From Turbatrix aceti (lineage: Eukaryota; Nematoda; Chromadorea; Rhabditida; Panagrolaimidae): 64,000 nucleotides of DNA. The stretch's first letter is position 1. Every line of letters begins with the position of its first letter. Below, in pieces: positions 34,499 through 44,726 of the stretch. The stretch is taken from assembly GCA_963969345.1 (NCBI GenBank), contig OZ017767.1:7468739-7532738 (forward strand), read 5' to 3'. The notes below the pieces were generated by a model. It was not told the origin of the DNA and made no database searches. It saw only the letters and a list, made by a program, of their open reading frames with translations. The translations under genes and the position numbers were made by a program.

Positions 34499-35195
34499 AT
34501 GTCGTCCGAGAAGCAGTACGTTCCGTGGTATCTCAAACGATCATGTCCGATCTTCTGCTGGCCGTGTGTACCTGTGTACACCGGAATCTGGCCGGCGAGG
34601 AAGTTCCTCATCGTTCTGGGTCTTGTACTGTTTTTCATCGGAATCATGCTTCTCCTCGGTCTCCTGCTGGTCTGCATCGCCGTGAGCTGCTCGGCTCTTG
34701 CAGGCGCTCTTCTTCCGTTTGCGCTGCTTTTTATCATTCTTGGAATCCTGTTTCTGCACTGCGGATGGGCAGCTCATCTTTTGGACACCGAGGGACACGT
34801 TCCCGAAGAGTACGTCAATTTTTTTCTTTTCAGACCAAAAAAAAATTTTTTTCACTTGTCAAAAATCAAAAAAAATGTGTTTTTTTTTCACTCGCCAAAA
34901 ATCAAAAAAAAATGTGTTTTCAGATCGACATCTTTCACTCGCCGACGCGTAACTCGCTTCGCAGACGACGAAGAAGCTTCCGAAGAAGCCGATCCCATTT
35001 TCGAAGAAATCAGGACTCAGGAACAGCCCGAGATCAAGCGCGGATTCTGGCAATTTAACGAGTCCAACAGCTGGCAGGCTGTCGCTAATCCCTACCCCAT
35101 TCAGTATGTTTAAAAAAATTAGACAATTTTTTAACGATCTAATAAAAAATTTCAGGCACACTCTGAAGCCAGTCATCGAGCGCCAAGCGTATTGA
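34499..35195 (+). CDS. Small two-helix membrane protein
   Basis: Three exons (34499-34809, 34924-35103, 35156-35195) close in frame to 176 residues. A cytosolic-looking N-terminus with CPIFCWPC (possible palmitoylation) precedes two hydrophobic helices (about 34-62 and 66-92). A polar, acidic C-terminal half follows, with DDEEASEEADPIFEE and EIKRGFWQFNES. I do not recognise the family. The likely topology puts both ends inside. The start is 10 bases after a TTTTTCTAG acceptor. The first intron contains a direct repeat of CAAAAATCAAAAAAAATGTG. The neighbour at 35350 is convergent, 154 bp away, and is also a small membrane protein. Confidence 0.8.
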
Positions 35196-35349
35196 TGCCC
35201 TCCTCGCAAAATATCCCAGCTCCACCCCTGCACAGCCAAAAACCAAAAAACATCTTCGCACCTTCTTTTTTGCCTTCTTTGCAGTTTATCAGTACTATTT
35301 CCTAACAGAAAGTAAATATAAGTTCGTCCCAAAAATGGTCAGTAATCAG

Positions 35350-35850
35350 TCACAGATGCTTGCAGTGTCCGTAGCAGTTTGTGAAGTAAAAAGCAGTGGA
35401 TGAGGCGAGAAGCAAAATGCATATTAGCGAGTAGATGAAAATTCCAGTGTAAATGAGTTTAACGACCTTTCTATCCTGCGCGAGACGGGTTTCGACGTAG
35501 TATCCCATATGAGCGGACAGCGAGCTTATATGCGGTTTCGGATTTGATCGAATCCTTTTTTGTGCACCTTGATCATCAATTTCATTGCTCACCTGAAAAT
35601 TGAGACAAAAAAATTTTTTCGAAATAGAATTTTTTTTTCTTATTCTCACCGGCTCTGAACTCGGCAACACATCGTCTGAATACGGCTTCCACTTTTTTGC
35701 TTTCTTCGGTGGATTCGCATCCTTGGGCGGGTCCTTTGGAGTCGGTGCATGTGGCGTAACGAGATTCGGAGTCGGTGAATAGAAATCGCGTTGTTCGACT
35801 GGAGCCGTCACGTAGGCTTCGGCCGGCGACTGCGATGGATAGGGAAACAT
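35350..35850 (-). CDS. Small single-pass membrane protein with Pro-rich N-terminus
   Basis: Two exons (35850-35650, 35592-35350) give 147 residues. The N-terminal 65 residues are Pro/Lys-rich (TPKDPPKDANPPKKAKKWK). A middle polar segment leads to a single helix near the C-terminus (LIYTGIFIYSLICILLLASS) and a short Cys/His tail (CYGHCKHL). No signal peptide is seen, so the long N-terminus is probably cytosolic. The family is unknown. It is divergent from the bZIP gene, with a shared ~325-bp upstream region. Confidence 0.8.
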   Translation of the reverse strand: MFPYPSQSPAEAYVTAPVEQRDFYSPTPNLVTPHAPTPKDPPKDANPPKKAKKWKPYSDDVLPSSEPVRIRKKNSISKKFFCLNFQVSNEIDDQGAQKRIRSNPKPHISSLSAHMGYYVETRLAQDRKVVKLIYTGIFIYSLICILLLASSTAFYFTNCYGHCKHL

Positions 35851-36174
35851 AGTCAGTTAGTGTCGAACGGCACAGAAAATGCCAGTCAACCAATCAACCA
35901 CCGACCATGCATGATAGTACAAAAAATGATTTTTTGAATGCAAATTTTGTGAATTTATTGCAAGATTGGTATTATGTGTTCCGCCTTCTTTTTTTTCCAG
36001 GTGAGTGATAAAAATAATTTTTGATAAGATATTTTGATACCGCGGGCGTCTTTCGATACAGGGGGTGTTTATATGCATACCTGTACAGGTATAGCGATCG
36101 TATAAATTTATTTCATTTTCGTTTTTTTTTTGCTTTTTGCGTGAAAAGTGCCATAAAAATCGATTTTAAGTGAA
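35851..36174. promoter_or_regulatory. Shared divergent promoter region
   Basis: About 325 bp separates the start codons of the minus-strand membrane protein and the plus-strand bZIP gene. It is AT-rich, with no distinct TATA box identified. Confidence 0.4.
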
Positions 36175-36721
36175 ATGAGTTCATCCTCAGGCGAAGATTC
36201 AGTTATGGTCGACGTTGGAAATATCTCCAATACGTCATCTCGGTCTCAGAATTCTAAAACGTGAGTATTTCGATATTTTGCATTTTTGATTTATTAAATA
36301 AAAAATTTGAGATTTCAGGCCTTCGCTGAGTTCATACGATCCAGATCGACGTGCCAGAAACAACGCTGCCGTCAGAAAAAGCAGGGCAAAATCGAAAGGA
36401 ACAGGAAAAGCGACGGATGAAGGATCTGCAGCATCAGAAGGAACGATACCACAAAATTTGCAGGTTTGCGTCAAAATCTGTTTTTTTATGTAGAATTCTT
36501 TATGCCCCTCTTTCAGGGAAGTTGAATGCGATAAAAATCTTATCCAGATCCATAAAAAAATTATCGAAGAACTTTCTCGAAGCCAAACCCCAAACCGAAC
36601 AACAACGCAGGTGAGCTCAGGTAGTAACGGTCGTTCCGGCAACCAAATCTTCACCGAGAAACGATTCGACGCAGTCGGCAGCATCGGTCTTGAGGCAGGG
36701 AAAAGCCCCACAGAAAAGTAA
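36175..36721 (+). CDS. C/EBP-like bZIP transcription factor, needs a +1 shift
   Basis: Three exons (36175-36260, 36319-36463, 36517-36721) encode a small bZIP protein of 144 residues if one base is skipped near 36398. The basic region RRARNNAAVRKSRAKSK matches the C/EBP consensus (NNxAVRKSRxKxK). The expected zipper helix continues only in the next frame (EQEKRRMKDLQHQKERYHKI, then across intron 2 into CREVECDKNLIQIHKKIIEE). Without the shift the product ends after about 78 residues and lacks the zipper. The junction has no GT-AG intron large enough to explain the change. An assembly error, a recent mutation or +1 frameshifting are possible. The 3' end overlaps the coding end of the convergent membrane gene by about 105 bp. 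Confidence 0.7.
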
Positions 36722-37664
36722 AATAAAAGCGACGATGACAAAAGCAGTCGGAATGAAGAGCAGAATGTTGCACGTGTATACTGCGCCCATGATTGCTTCG
36801 GCGAACGCCTGACGCCTGCGTTTTCTCGAAGTTATGACTTCGTGGGTGGTTTTGAATGACATTACCGCGTAGAAAACCAAAAAACAGAAAACTGCGATTA
36901 TGGCGATGATGAGCGGAATTTGGTAGCGCGAAGCCAAAATCCAGAAGTATGCATGCCGTTTGCGAATCTCGGAAGCGACGAGTCGGCGATGGTGGGCGTA
37001 TTTTTCGATCTTTGACCGAATGTAGGCGAGATTGGGAGTCAGGCAGATTTTTGAGTACCGGAAAGAAGCGCGGATTCCGAGAAGTGTCTGAAAAAGTTTA
37101 AAAAAAATTAAATGAAGCCAATTCAGAATTTTTTTTGGTCTGTAAAATGTTATTTACCGCCGAACTAGCCCGCATCTGATTCACGAGGACGTCGAACGCG
37201 TCGCTGGACATCAATCCGGTCTCACGACGATCGGCAAACCATTCCATCGCCCGAAATTTGTCGACACCGAAAAATTCGTCGAAGGACACAACAGCCAGGA
37301 CAATGATAACTGCGAGGGTATTTCCAACAATGAGCAGGGAGAGTTCCATCCACTGACGGGGAACCCGTCTTTTCGGCACCTGGATCCTCACCCGGAGACC
37401 AGTTCTCTTTTTCTTTCGAGAGTTTCGAAGAATTCGGCGCTCGATTTGGGTAGCTCCGGTCAAAAGTCGTTCGTAGGAGGGGTTTTCGTCGTTGGAATAG
37501 TCAAAATCCACGTCAGAGTCATCGGAGGCGTCGATGGCACGCAAGTTCGGTAGATCGATCGTAGCCTGAGTCGGTTTCACCCGTTGGAACGAGGAAGACG
37601 AAGAAGAAGAACACGGCGCAGCATTCACATCCGAGTCCGCGTCCGCGTCCGCGTCGAAGAGCAT
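36617..37664 (-). CDS. Three-helix membrane protein with acidic N-terminus
   Basis: Two exons (37664-37158, 37087-36617) give 325 residues. The N-terminal ~110 residues are polar, with an Asp/Ala repeat (DADADADSD), a Ser run, an acidic DASDDSDVDFDYSND segment and a basic RNSRKKKRTGLRVR stretch. Helix 1 is at about 122-142 (LLIVGNTLAVIIVLAVVSF). Two more follow in the second exon (IPLIIAIIAVFCFLVFYAV and NILLFIPTAFVIVAFILLF), followed by a Cys-containing C-terminus. No family is recognised. Its last ~105 coding bases overlap the 3' end of the bZIP gene on the other strand. Confidence 0.85.
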
Positions 37665-38754
37665 TTTGAGGCTTCCTATGCCACCGGAGCATTTTTTAGT
37701 CCAACAAGGTAAGGCACGACAGCTTTGGTCGGCGACAAGTGCTTATTTGTCTAACAGACAATTATGCAAGGGATGAGAGATGAAGTGAGGTGACGTGTCC
37801 TACCTTTGCTCGTTTCGAGTGACGTCTAGCGTTGAAATATTACATGATGAGAGGTAAAAAGTCACAGGAAAATTTTGCCTTTTCTTTCATCTCGCAGATG
37901 GCCTGCCGGCTTCGCTGGGCAAACAGCGCGGGGGGGCTCGGGGTTATCAAATTTGTCTTTCCTCCCCTCTGGCTGGCTTTGGTGTGAGATTAAAGGTTTT
38001 TTTGAGACATCCTTGATATACAGGAATAAACAAAAGTGGTCGTTGTTCCTTCGCATAGTAAAGCAGACAGGGCAGGAAATGTAATCAATGGGAAAAGAAG
38101 ACTAAAAAATATTTTTTACCTTTTACCTTTTACAAATGCATAAACGTAAATTTTTGGTTAATCCATGATTTTTATGAGTCTGTCGAAGCTTTTTAGGTTT
38201 TTGCTTGTTTTCTGAGTCTGTTTTTTACATATTTCGAAATTGTACCTTTCTGCAATCACGCGTGTCCCAAAATGTCCCCCGCAGGTGTTTTGCGCTGCCT
38301 TTCGTTTCTTATCTCCGTGTCGACTGTCTTCGGCGGGCAGTCTTTTCCTTTTACACAAACCACCTGCAGGCCTGCACGAGGGGCTGATACACTGAAAAAA
38401 AATTATATAATATTGCATCTCAAGGAGTCAATTAGCGAGCATTCACCCATAATCTGAGTGAGTGAAGCTGAGTGAGAGGCAATTCTGGGAATGAGTTGTG
38501 TTCCCAACACGTGACATACATATCCTATCTGGAAACTGAATACATACTTTTTTTCGGTATTTATGTACGCAAGATTTGATTGAGTTATATATCTCTGCAG
38601 TCTTCATTCTTGCACGCCTAGCGGACGGTCGGTTTTATTCCGCCTCTCCTGTCCGCGACAGCAGTTTGCGTTCGCGATCGCATTCGGGAAGCAGCGCAAG
38701 TGTGAGAATTGAAAGCGCCGTTTGACACCCGGGCTGGCCACCCTGTCAAACGTA

Positions 38755-38952
38755 GGCTAAAAAAAATTCGCTCAACTCAACTCGGTGTTCAACAAGACGA
38801 AAACCAGACCACAGCAACGATGGGAAGAAGAAATCGCGACCAAAACGAATCGAGACATTTACACCTACGTGGACATCATTTGTGCCTCCTAATATCTGGT
38901 CTAATGATAACTAACCACTGAGTAATGGTGAAATAAATAAATAAATAAATAT
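38755..38952 (+). mobile_element. Probable 5'-truncated non-LTR retrotransposon tail
   Basis: A frame ending in KTRPQQRWEEEIATKTNR and a stop resembles the RPxxRWxxxI motif at the end of RTE/CR1-type LINE polymerases. A short untranslated piece and an AAATAAATAAATAAAT tail follow. The short match and the A-rich tail fit a dead 3' fragment. Confidence 0.4.
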
Positions 38953-39297
38953 ATCTCTGCCTTTTTTTGCCAGAAGCATTTTTCAGTCGTCGCGCGCAAA
39001 ACAAAGTGCAAACATTAACGTCACTGGAAGGGTTATAAAATTATTTTTAGACCCCCAATCAAACGAGCAAACGAACGAACGAACGAGGTTCTTAATCCAG
39101 GGCCAATTCAATTCAAGAATAACAAAGCCTCTTGAATTTCAAGAATTTGTTTACGCTGGCCTATTATTTCGTCCACGTTGCCACTGAGCCTTTGTTTTTT
39201 GTTATTTTTCAATTTTCGTTTTTCGTTTTCGTTTTCGTTTGTCGGTTGTCGGTTTCTTTAAAGATTCCCAAAAACGATGTGCAAAAAGGCTCTAGAT

Positions 39298-39322
39298 TTA
39301 TTTATTTATTTATTTATTTATT
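39298..39322. repeat. TTTA microsatellite
   Basis: About six TTTA units. Read on the minus strand it is an AAAT tail, possibly of another LINE fragment. Confidence 0.7.
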
Positions 39323-39492
39323 ATGCCATAAATTTCCCCGTAATTGCCCCCGGTTGCTCCGGGTAACTTTTTTTTCCAATTTTGCAGAGTAATCGCTCTG
39401 TGATTTGCTTTGCTCTTTTACGCATTAAATGAATTCCGTGAATTCTCCTCCACCGAAGAAAGAAGGAAAGATGAAGGGCAGAAGCCCTCGAG

Positions 39493-39550
39493 GGGCTTGG
39501 TCATTGAGCTCCAATTGTGGACTGCAGGCTCAGCCTTCGTGGGCGCGGCA
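39493..39550 (+). repeat. 58-bp inverted repeat, left arm
   Basis: The 58 bases beginning GGGCTTGGTCATTGAGC are identical to the reverse complement of 43284-43341. The sequence is GC-rich against an AT-rich background. Confidence 0.85.
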
Positions 39551-40772
39551 AGCGAATAGAAAGAGGGAGAAAAAACAGCCCACTGCGCAGAAAAAGTCTG
39601 TCCGTCGAAGAGAAAACGTCTGTCTTGCGTATTCAAAAGGTTTGTCCATCGAAGAGAGAAAGACGTCAATATCATAAATCGATTACAATCAAATACACAT
39701 TTTTCAAAAAAAACAATTCGTATCGCATATGGATCTATATAAAAATGTGATAAAAAATTTAATCTGCGTATACTCTTCAATATGATCATTTTTTTATGAA
39801 AATCACATTTTACTTTCCAACAAGCTGTGAAATTTCTTTTCTCCGAGTTGTTGGAATTACTTCCAAGTTGGTAGTATCGATGAATTATTTTTTTTTGCTT
39901 TAACAGATTACAGTAGACATTGAAAAAAAACAGATTCGGAGGATTTTTTCGGAGGATTCATCGGTTGAGAAAAAATTGCATTCTTGTAGTCATCTATTAT
40001 TGTTGCAGTATTATTGTTGATCTAATTCGCCATGCAAAAAACCCTTACAATCCAGCAAAATATACCACACGGATTTGCTTCTTTTGCTTATTGCTGAATC
40101 ACACATTGCTTATTATTCACATTTAAATTTGTCGTACTGGAAATTGGTGATGAAAACCGGACCAATCAATTTTTGCCAAAGAATGGCAATTTTAATTTCA
40201 TGCCATCATATGTAAGGGTGTCAACAGGCCGAATTTTTGTCGGCCTGGCCGCTCGGGGTAAACCCCACATTTTTACCGAAGGGTAAAATTGAATCATAAT
40301 TTACTAAAATTCTTCCAAGTTGTTAAAAAATATGAGATGAAAAGCTAAAAATGCACGTTGTTATTCATAATGGGGGAGGATTACTCAAAATGGGCAAGAT
40401 TTTGGTTCATTATTGAATGTTCTGAATAAATTTTGTTCTAAAGCTTTCTTTTTTTTGTATTTGGCATTCTGTGTGCCAAATCGTCGATATAAAAAATGGC
40501 ACATATATATCCAATCGTTATCACATGTCAGGAAATGAATTCGCGTAGCAAAGAAAATGCTGCAAAAATAAATTCTCTGCAAACATAAGAACAAATAAGT
40601 TTGATACAAACTTATCTAGTTTATCACAGAATGAGGTAATAAGTGGAGACCGAGGTTAACACACACATGTGTATGAGTGTATGATAAACAGACTGAAGCA
40701 AACGACATTACGGCATCGGCCAGTAAGTCAGTCCCGACCGATTGATTTTCTGTCAGTCTATTTCTACTCGAT

Positions 40773-41411
40773 ATGGAACGTAACAGAAGGCGGAACTTCC
40801 CCAGAATCAACTGGAACATCCCAGCAATAATAGACACCTTCCGACATCAAACTGTCCTCGGTGGTCATTTACCTGCCAGGGAGTGCATTCGTCAAATCCT
40901 TGGACTTGTCACCACACCGTCCAAAAGCCTTTATTACAAGATGAAGGCGGCATATTTGGTAAGAAACACCAAACCATTACGAAAACATAAAAAATTTTAG
41001 AATGGGACACTTGCCAATCAGGCTGACGAGACTGATGTCGACGGCACTGTCGTGAATCTTCAGGATATCGAAGTGGGCGATGAACAGATTGACGATGCGA
41101 TCCACGATCCCGACAACAGCGCTGACAACCCCCTGGCTGCCCCAGATGTAGAAATGGTCGATGGAGAGGATGCCGATGCCATCCAAGAACACGACAACAG
41201 CGCTGACAACCCCCTGGCTGCCCGAGATGTCGAAATGGTCGATGGAGAGGATGCCGATGCCATCCAAGAACCCGACAATCCTCGGCTCGGCGTATCCCGT
41301 CCTCGGCTCGGCGTATCCCGTCCTCGGCTCAGCGTATCCCGTCCACGGCTCAGCGTATCCCGTCCACGGCTCAGACAACGCTACCGAGCGCATTACAATC
41401 GTTTCCTGTGA
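40773..41411 (+). CDS. Repeat-containing protein of unknown function in a possible mobile unit
   Basis: Two exons (40773-40958, 41001-41411, 42-bp intron) give 198 residues. The N-terminal 62 residues are basic and helical-looking (MERNRRRNFPRINWNIPAI). They are followed by two tandem copies of a 26-residue acidic unit (containing DNSADNPLAA and VEMVDGEDADAIQE) and about 4.5 copies of PRLGVSR / PRLSVSR. The protein then ends in RQRYRAHYNRFL. A second long frame, shifted by -1, overlaps the end and continues to 41878. I do not recognise the family. The gene lies between the two arms of a 58-bp inverted repeat. Confidence 0.5.
41108..41370 (+). repeat. Coding tandem repeats: 78-bp x2 and 21-bp x4.5
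   Basis: The 78-bp unit (start GACAACAGCGCTGACAACCC) occurs twice, nearly identical. The 21-bp unit CCTCGGCTCGGCGTATCCCG(T) occurs about four and a half times. Both periods are multiples of three, so all frames stay open. Confidence 0.9.
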
Positions 41412-41878
41412 TCACCCCAATACCTATCATACCAAGAGATCGTGCTCACATCCCAGTGCACAACATTTGTGTACAGGTCAACGAATTAGATGTAGAGCTA
41501 CCAAACACGGAATGGGTAACACAGGCAGCAAAGAATCTGGGGATCGTAAGAAGTGCTAACCCCATTCAGCTGGACATGGATTTTCCGGAGGCCATAAACT
41601 CGGATCGGTTCACTACGTATCCAGTCAGCGGCGGCATCAGCATGATCGACTGCATAATCCACCTCATCTCCGACGATGTACCTACGTCAGTTTCCGAGCG
41701 ATACCGATCACTGAGCCCAACGGATTTTGTACGGCTTATGGAGGCGAAAATCGCTGTCTTCGACGATAACGCTTTCCAAGTTTACAAGCCAATCGACACT
41801 GAGCTTTTAGACGATTACCCCGTTTTATTTTTTGTAGCGCGTAGGAATGGGTATGCTGCTATTTTGAATCTAGATTAG
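41207..41878 (+). CDS. Overlapping frame downstream, -1 relative to the upstream exon
   Basis: This frame is open from 41207 to a stop at 41878 (223 codons) and overlaps the upstream frame through the 21-bp repeats. From about 41420 it looks like real protein: WVTQAAKNLGIVRSANPIQL, YPVSGGISMIDCIIHLIS, LSPTDFVRLMEAKIAVF, DYPVLFFVARRNGYAAILNL. It has no ATG near its start. It could be reached by an unseen splice, by -1 frameshifting, or it became separated by an indel in the repeats. No family is recognised. Confidence 0.45.
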   Translation, partial: QPPGCPRCRNGRWRGCRCHPRTRQSSARRIPSSARRIPSSAQRIPSTAQRIPSTAQTTLPSALQSFPVITPIPIIPRDRAHIPVHNICVQVNELDVELPNTEWVTQAAKNLGIVRSANPIQLDMDFPEAINSDRFTTYPVSGGISMIDCIIHLISDDVPTSVSERYRSLSPTDFVRLMEAKIAVFDDNAFQVYKPIDTELLDDYPVLFFVARRNGYAAILNLD

Positions 41879-43283
41879 ATTTAATTAAATTTTGACACCT
41901 AACGATTTTAAATACATACTACCAGCAAATTAACTAAAAACATATCTAACAGTAATAGTATCTATGTGGGTGCGTTCAACCTGATCTGTCGCAAACCTGG
42001 ATGGGACACTAAACGCCAACCCCAATTTGTGGTTCCAAATATGAAAAATACTCAACTGCACCATTAACTATGTATTTCTAAATTGACAGTTAACGTGAGG
42101 ACTGATCTCCGCTTGTACGATACGGGCAGATTTTAAGTCTACCCTTAAATCGAAATACATACTACTTGTGTCTGATATACGGATCAAATCGTGACATTGT
42201 CACTATTTTCTACCATTCCCTTTAGCTATTCGACAACACACGCTGCCACACACGCTCTCTTGCTAAGCCGTCTTAGCAAAAACAAAAAAAAATAAAAAAA
42301 TTGACATTTTTACCCCCTACATATAAATATCGTAAAAAAATTTTCCCCAATAGCATTGCAAAAAAAATTATGGTTAAGTCCTTCGATGCCATATCAAAAC
42401 TGTACAAAAGTAATCCTAAAATTCCTCTAAAAAATAAAATAAAATATGGGTAAATAAAATATAAAAGGGTTAAAAAACCCATCACCAGTACAATAACCAA
42501 AACTTTATTACACAAAAAACACGTTCAAAAAATCACGAACACCTTCCTAAAAAATCAAATAAAATATGGGTAAATAAAATATAAAAGGGTTAAAAAACCC
42601 ATCATCAGTACAATAACCAAAACTTTATTACACAAAAAACACGTTCAAAAAAACGCGAACATCTAACATTGACCTTGTCCTTGGTAAAACACGTTACAAA
42701 AAACAACACAAACGCGAACATATTGGCATAAATTGACTTCTACAACACACTGAGTTGTATCCACAGTGTGGTGCAGTAAATGCCGATAAAAACACGCAAC
42801 ATCAGACAAATGTGTAGCAATTCCAAATTAATTTATAATATTTAAGGTGGACTCACCGAAATTCAATCTAAAATGCTGATAAGAAATTTTCTTTATTCCC
42901 ATTTTTAAATAAACTCACAAATAATTCACCTGAAAAATAGTTAAGTTTTTACCCCACCCCACATTTCCTTTTTTGGTATCATGATCACTACATCGCACTG
43001 TGAATATTCTACGGCTTGATTTAGCTAATACCGGATATAGAAAACACGGAATATTTTTGCAGAAATTAGCAATCAATGGGTTAAATCAGCAAACGCGCGC
43101 GAATAAAACCAAACACAATGATTGTCATCGCTTTTTGACTGAAAAAATTGGCGGCACGCAGATTGCGCGCTTCATGTGTGTCACATTGCTGTGCACGACT
43201 CTTCTTCACAGATAATGTGCGTAACCAGTGACTCATTCTTGCTTGGGGCCTGCACAATGTTTGTACCAAGTCCCTCATTGGTA
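41879..43283. other. AT-rich region between the unusual frame and the right repeat arm
   Basis: No coding potential. It contains a 120-bp tandem duplication. Confidence 0.6.
42425..42660. repeat. 120-bp direct tandem duplication
   Basis: Two adjacent copies with exactly 120-bp period and about 93% identity. Each contains AAAATATGGGTAAATAAAA, a GGGTTAAAAAACCC hairpin, and ACTTTATTACACAAAAAACA. Confidence 0.9.
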
Positions 43284-43341
43284 TGCCGCGCCCACGAAGG
43301 CTGAGCCTGCAGTCCACAATTGGAGCTCAATGACCAAGCCC
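43284..43341 (-). repeat. 58-bp inverted repeat, right arm
   Basis: Exact reverse complement of 39493-39550. Outside the core the two copies share only short matches, such as CCGAAGA. Confidence 0.85.
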
Positions 43342-43665
43342 GCCCTCGAGCGCCCTCCACCCCCCTCTTCGGTCGGCGGGGGCTTGTTCGTGTTATATTT
43401 ACCCAACGCGCCAAGTGTTGCCACCGGCACGTCGTTGTCGTCGGCGTTGTCGTCGAGAGGAGCGCGGCTTGGCTTGTCTTTGGGTCCGTGTTCGTTTTTT
43501 TTTTTTGAGAAAGTGTCCGGTTGCGGTGTCGATTTTTTTTCTTCTGTTTTTGTGGCTCGGCGTTTTTGGCAGATTAGCTTCATCAACCAGTGGTTAACCA
43601 TCGACGAACGCGTTCGAACGAGTTTAAAAATTAAGACCTAAAAATCCATCTTTTTTTTGGGTCGC

Positions 43666-44118
43666 ATGAAACCCTCACGCTCACACTCAACCGCCGTGCC
43701 CGGACTGGAAGGTCGTCGTCCGACGGTCACGCTGGCTCATTTCTATCCTGCAACTGCGTTCAACGGCTCGAGGTATCACCTCTCGACTGCTGCAGCCAAC
43801 AACGGACTCGAAAGAAACCCAAAGGTATATATATCCCAGAAAAAAATATTTTTCCAGATTTACCTGTCTGAAAAATATTTTTTTCTGATTTACCTGCCCG
43901 AAATTTTTTTTTCTGATTTACCTGATTTATTTACTTTAAAATAATCCAAAAAATAATTTTTCCAGATAGACATGCCAAACGAAGAAACGGTATCCTTCCT
44001 GGACGTTAACACCAAAAACGAGCAATCTTCCTACGATACTTCCATGATTCTAATTTTCCTCGCCTTCGCGCTCTTCGCCGTGCTCTGGCTCACCTGGTTC
44101 TCCAAGCCTCCAGTTTGA
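43666..44118 (+). CDS. Small tail-anchored-type membrane protein
   Basis: Two exons (43666-43824, 43966-44118) give 103 residues. The N-terminal ~75 residues are polar and lack a signal peptide. One hydrophobic helix (MILIFLAFALFAVLWLTWF) lies at the very C-terminus, followed by SKPPV, as in tail-anchored proteins. No family is recognised. The splice junction keeps the frame and both sites fit the consensus. Confidence 0.75.
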
Positions 44119-44311
44119 CCCCAACTTTTTTTTTCTTGTCAATAATCGAATTTTAAAATATTTCATTATACGGATGCAAATTTTTTTCTATAAATAAAAG
44201 CCATGAGACCAAAAACATGCAAAAATTGGTGTGCTTCTGAAAAAAAAACTTTTATAAAAGTCCAACAAATTTTGCCGGCAATTTTTCAGAATCAGTTTTG
44301 CCTTCTTTTTC

Positions 44312-44584
44312 ATGGTGCGTTCCGGAAGCTGTCTTCTTTTTCTTCTAACCGTAGCCGCGCTTGCTGTTCTGCTCGAGATCGCTTCAGCGTTGTCAACAGA
44401 TGACGTCAAGGATGGTCTGAACAATGCCAAGGATGGTCTGAGCGACGCCGCCGACAAGACAAAGAATGCTGCAGAAGATGCTTACCACAAGGCAAAAGAT
44501 GCAATCTCCGGATCCCAGCATGAATCCGCAGTTACGTCTTTGGTACTCGCTTTGATCACTTTTTCTTTAATTCATTTGCGTTGA
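44312..44584 (+). CDS. Small secreted LEA-like protein with GPI-type tail
   Basis: Single exon, 90 residues. A signal peptide (LLFLLTVAALAVLLEIASA) is followed by about 38 residues of amphipathic 11-residue-like repeats rich in Ala, Lys and Asp (DGLNNAKDGL, DAADKTKNAAEDAYHKAKDA). This is the pattern of group 3 LEA proteins. The C-terminus has small residues (SGS) then a hydrophobic stretch (VTSLVLALITFSLIHL), as in GPI-anchoring signals. LEA-like proteins protect membranes and proteins during drying, but the sequence is short and apolipoprotein-type helices look alike, so the LEA relation is inference. The start follows a TTTTTCAG acceptor by about 20 bases. An AATAAA lies just after the stop. 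Confidence 0.75.
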   Translation: MVRSGSCLLFLLTVAALAVLLEIASALSTDDVKDGLNNAKDGLSDAADKTKNAAEDAYHKAKDAISGSQHESAVTSLVLALITFSLIHLR

Positions 44585-44726
44585 TTGAATAAAAAATATT
44601 TTAAGTACATATTTATTTTGTGTTATTGAAAGGAGGTATCGCCTGAAAAAAAATCTGTTAAACTGATTATTAGCAGGAACGATGAAATTACTAAAATTCG
44701 AAACCGTAGATTTTTTGATTTTGCAA

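Larger units (their letters stand above)
37665..40772. other. Repeat-rich spacer
   Basis: No intact gene. It contains a probable LINE tail (38.75-38.95 kb), a TTTA microsatellite (39298-39322) and one arm of the 58-bp inverted repeat pair (39493-39550). Confidence 0.5.
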
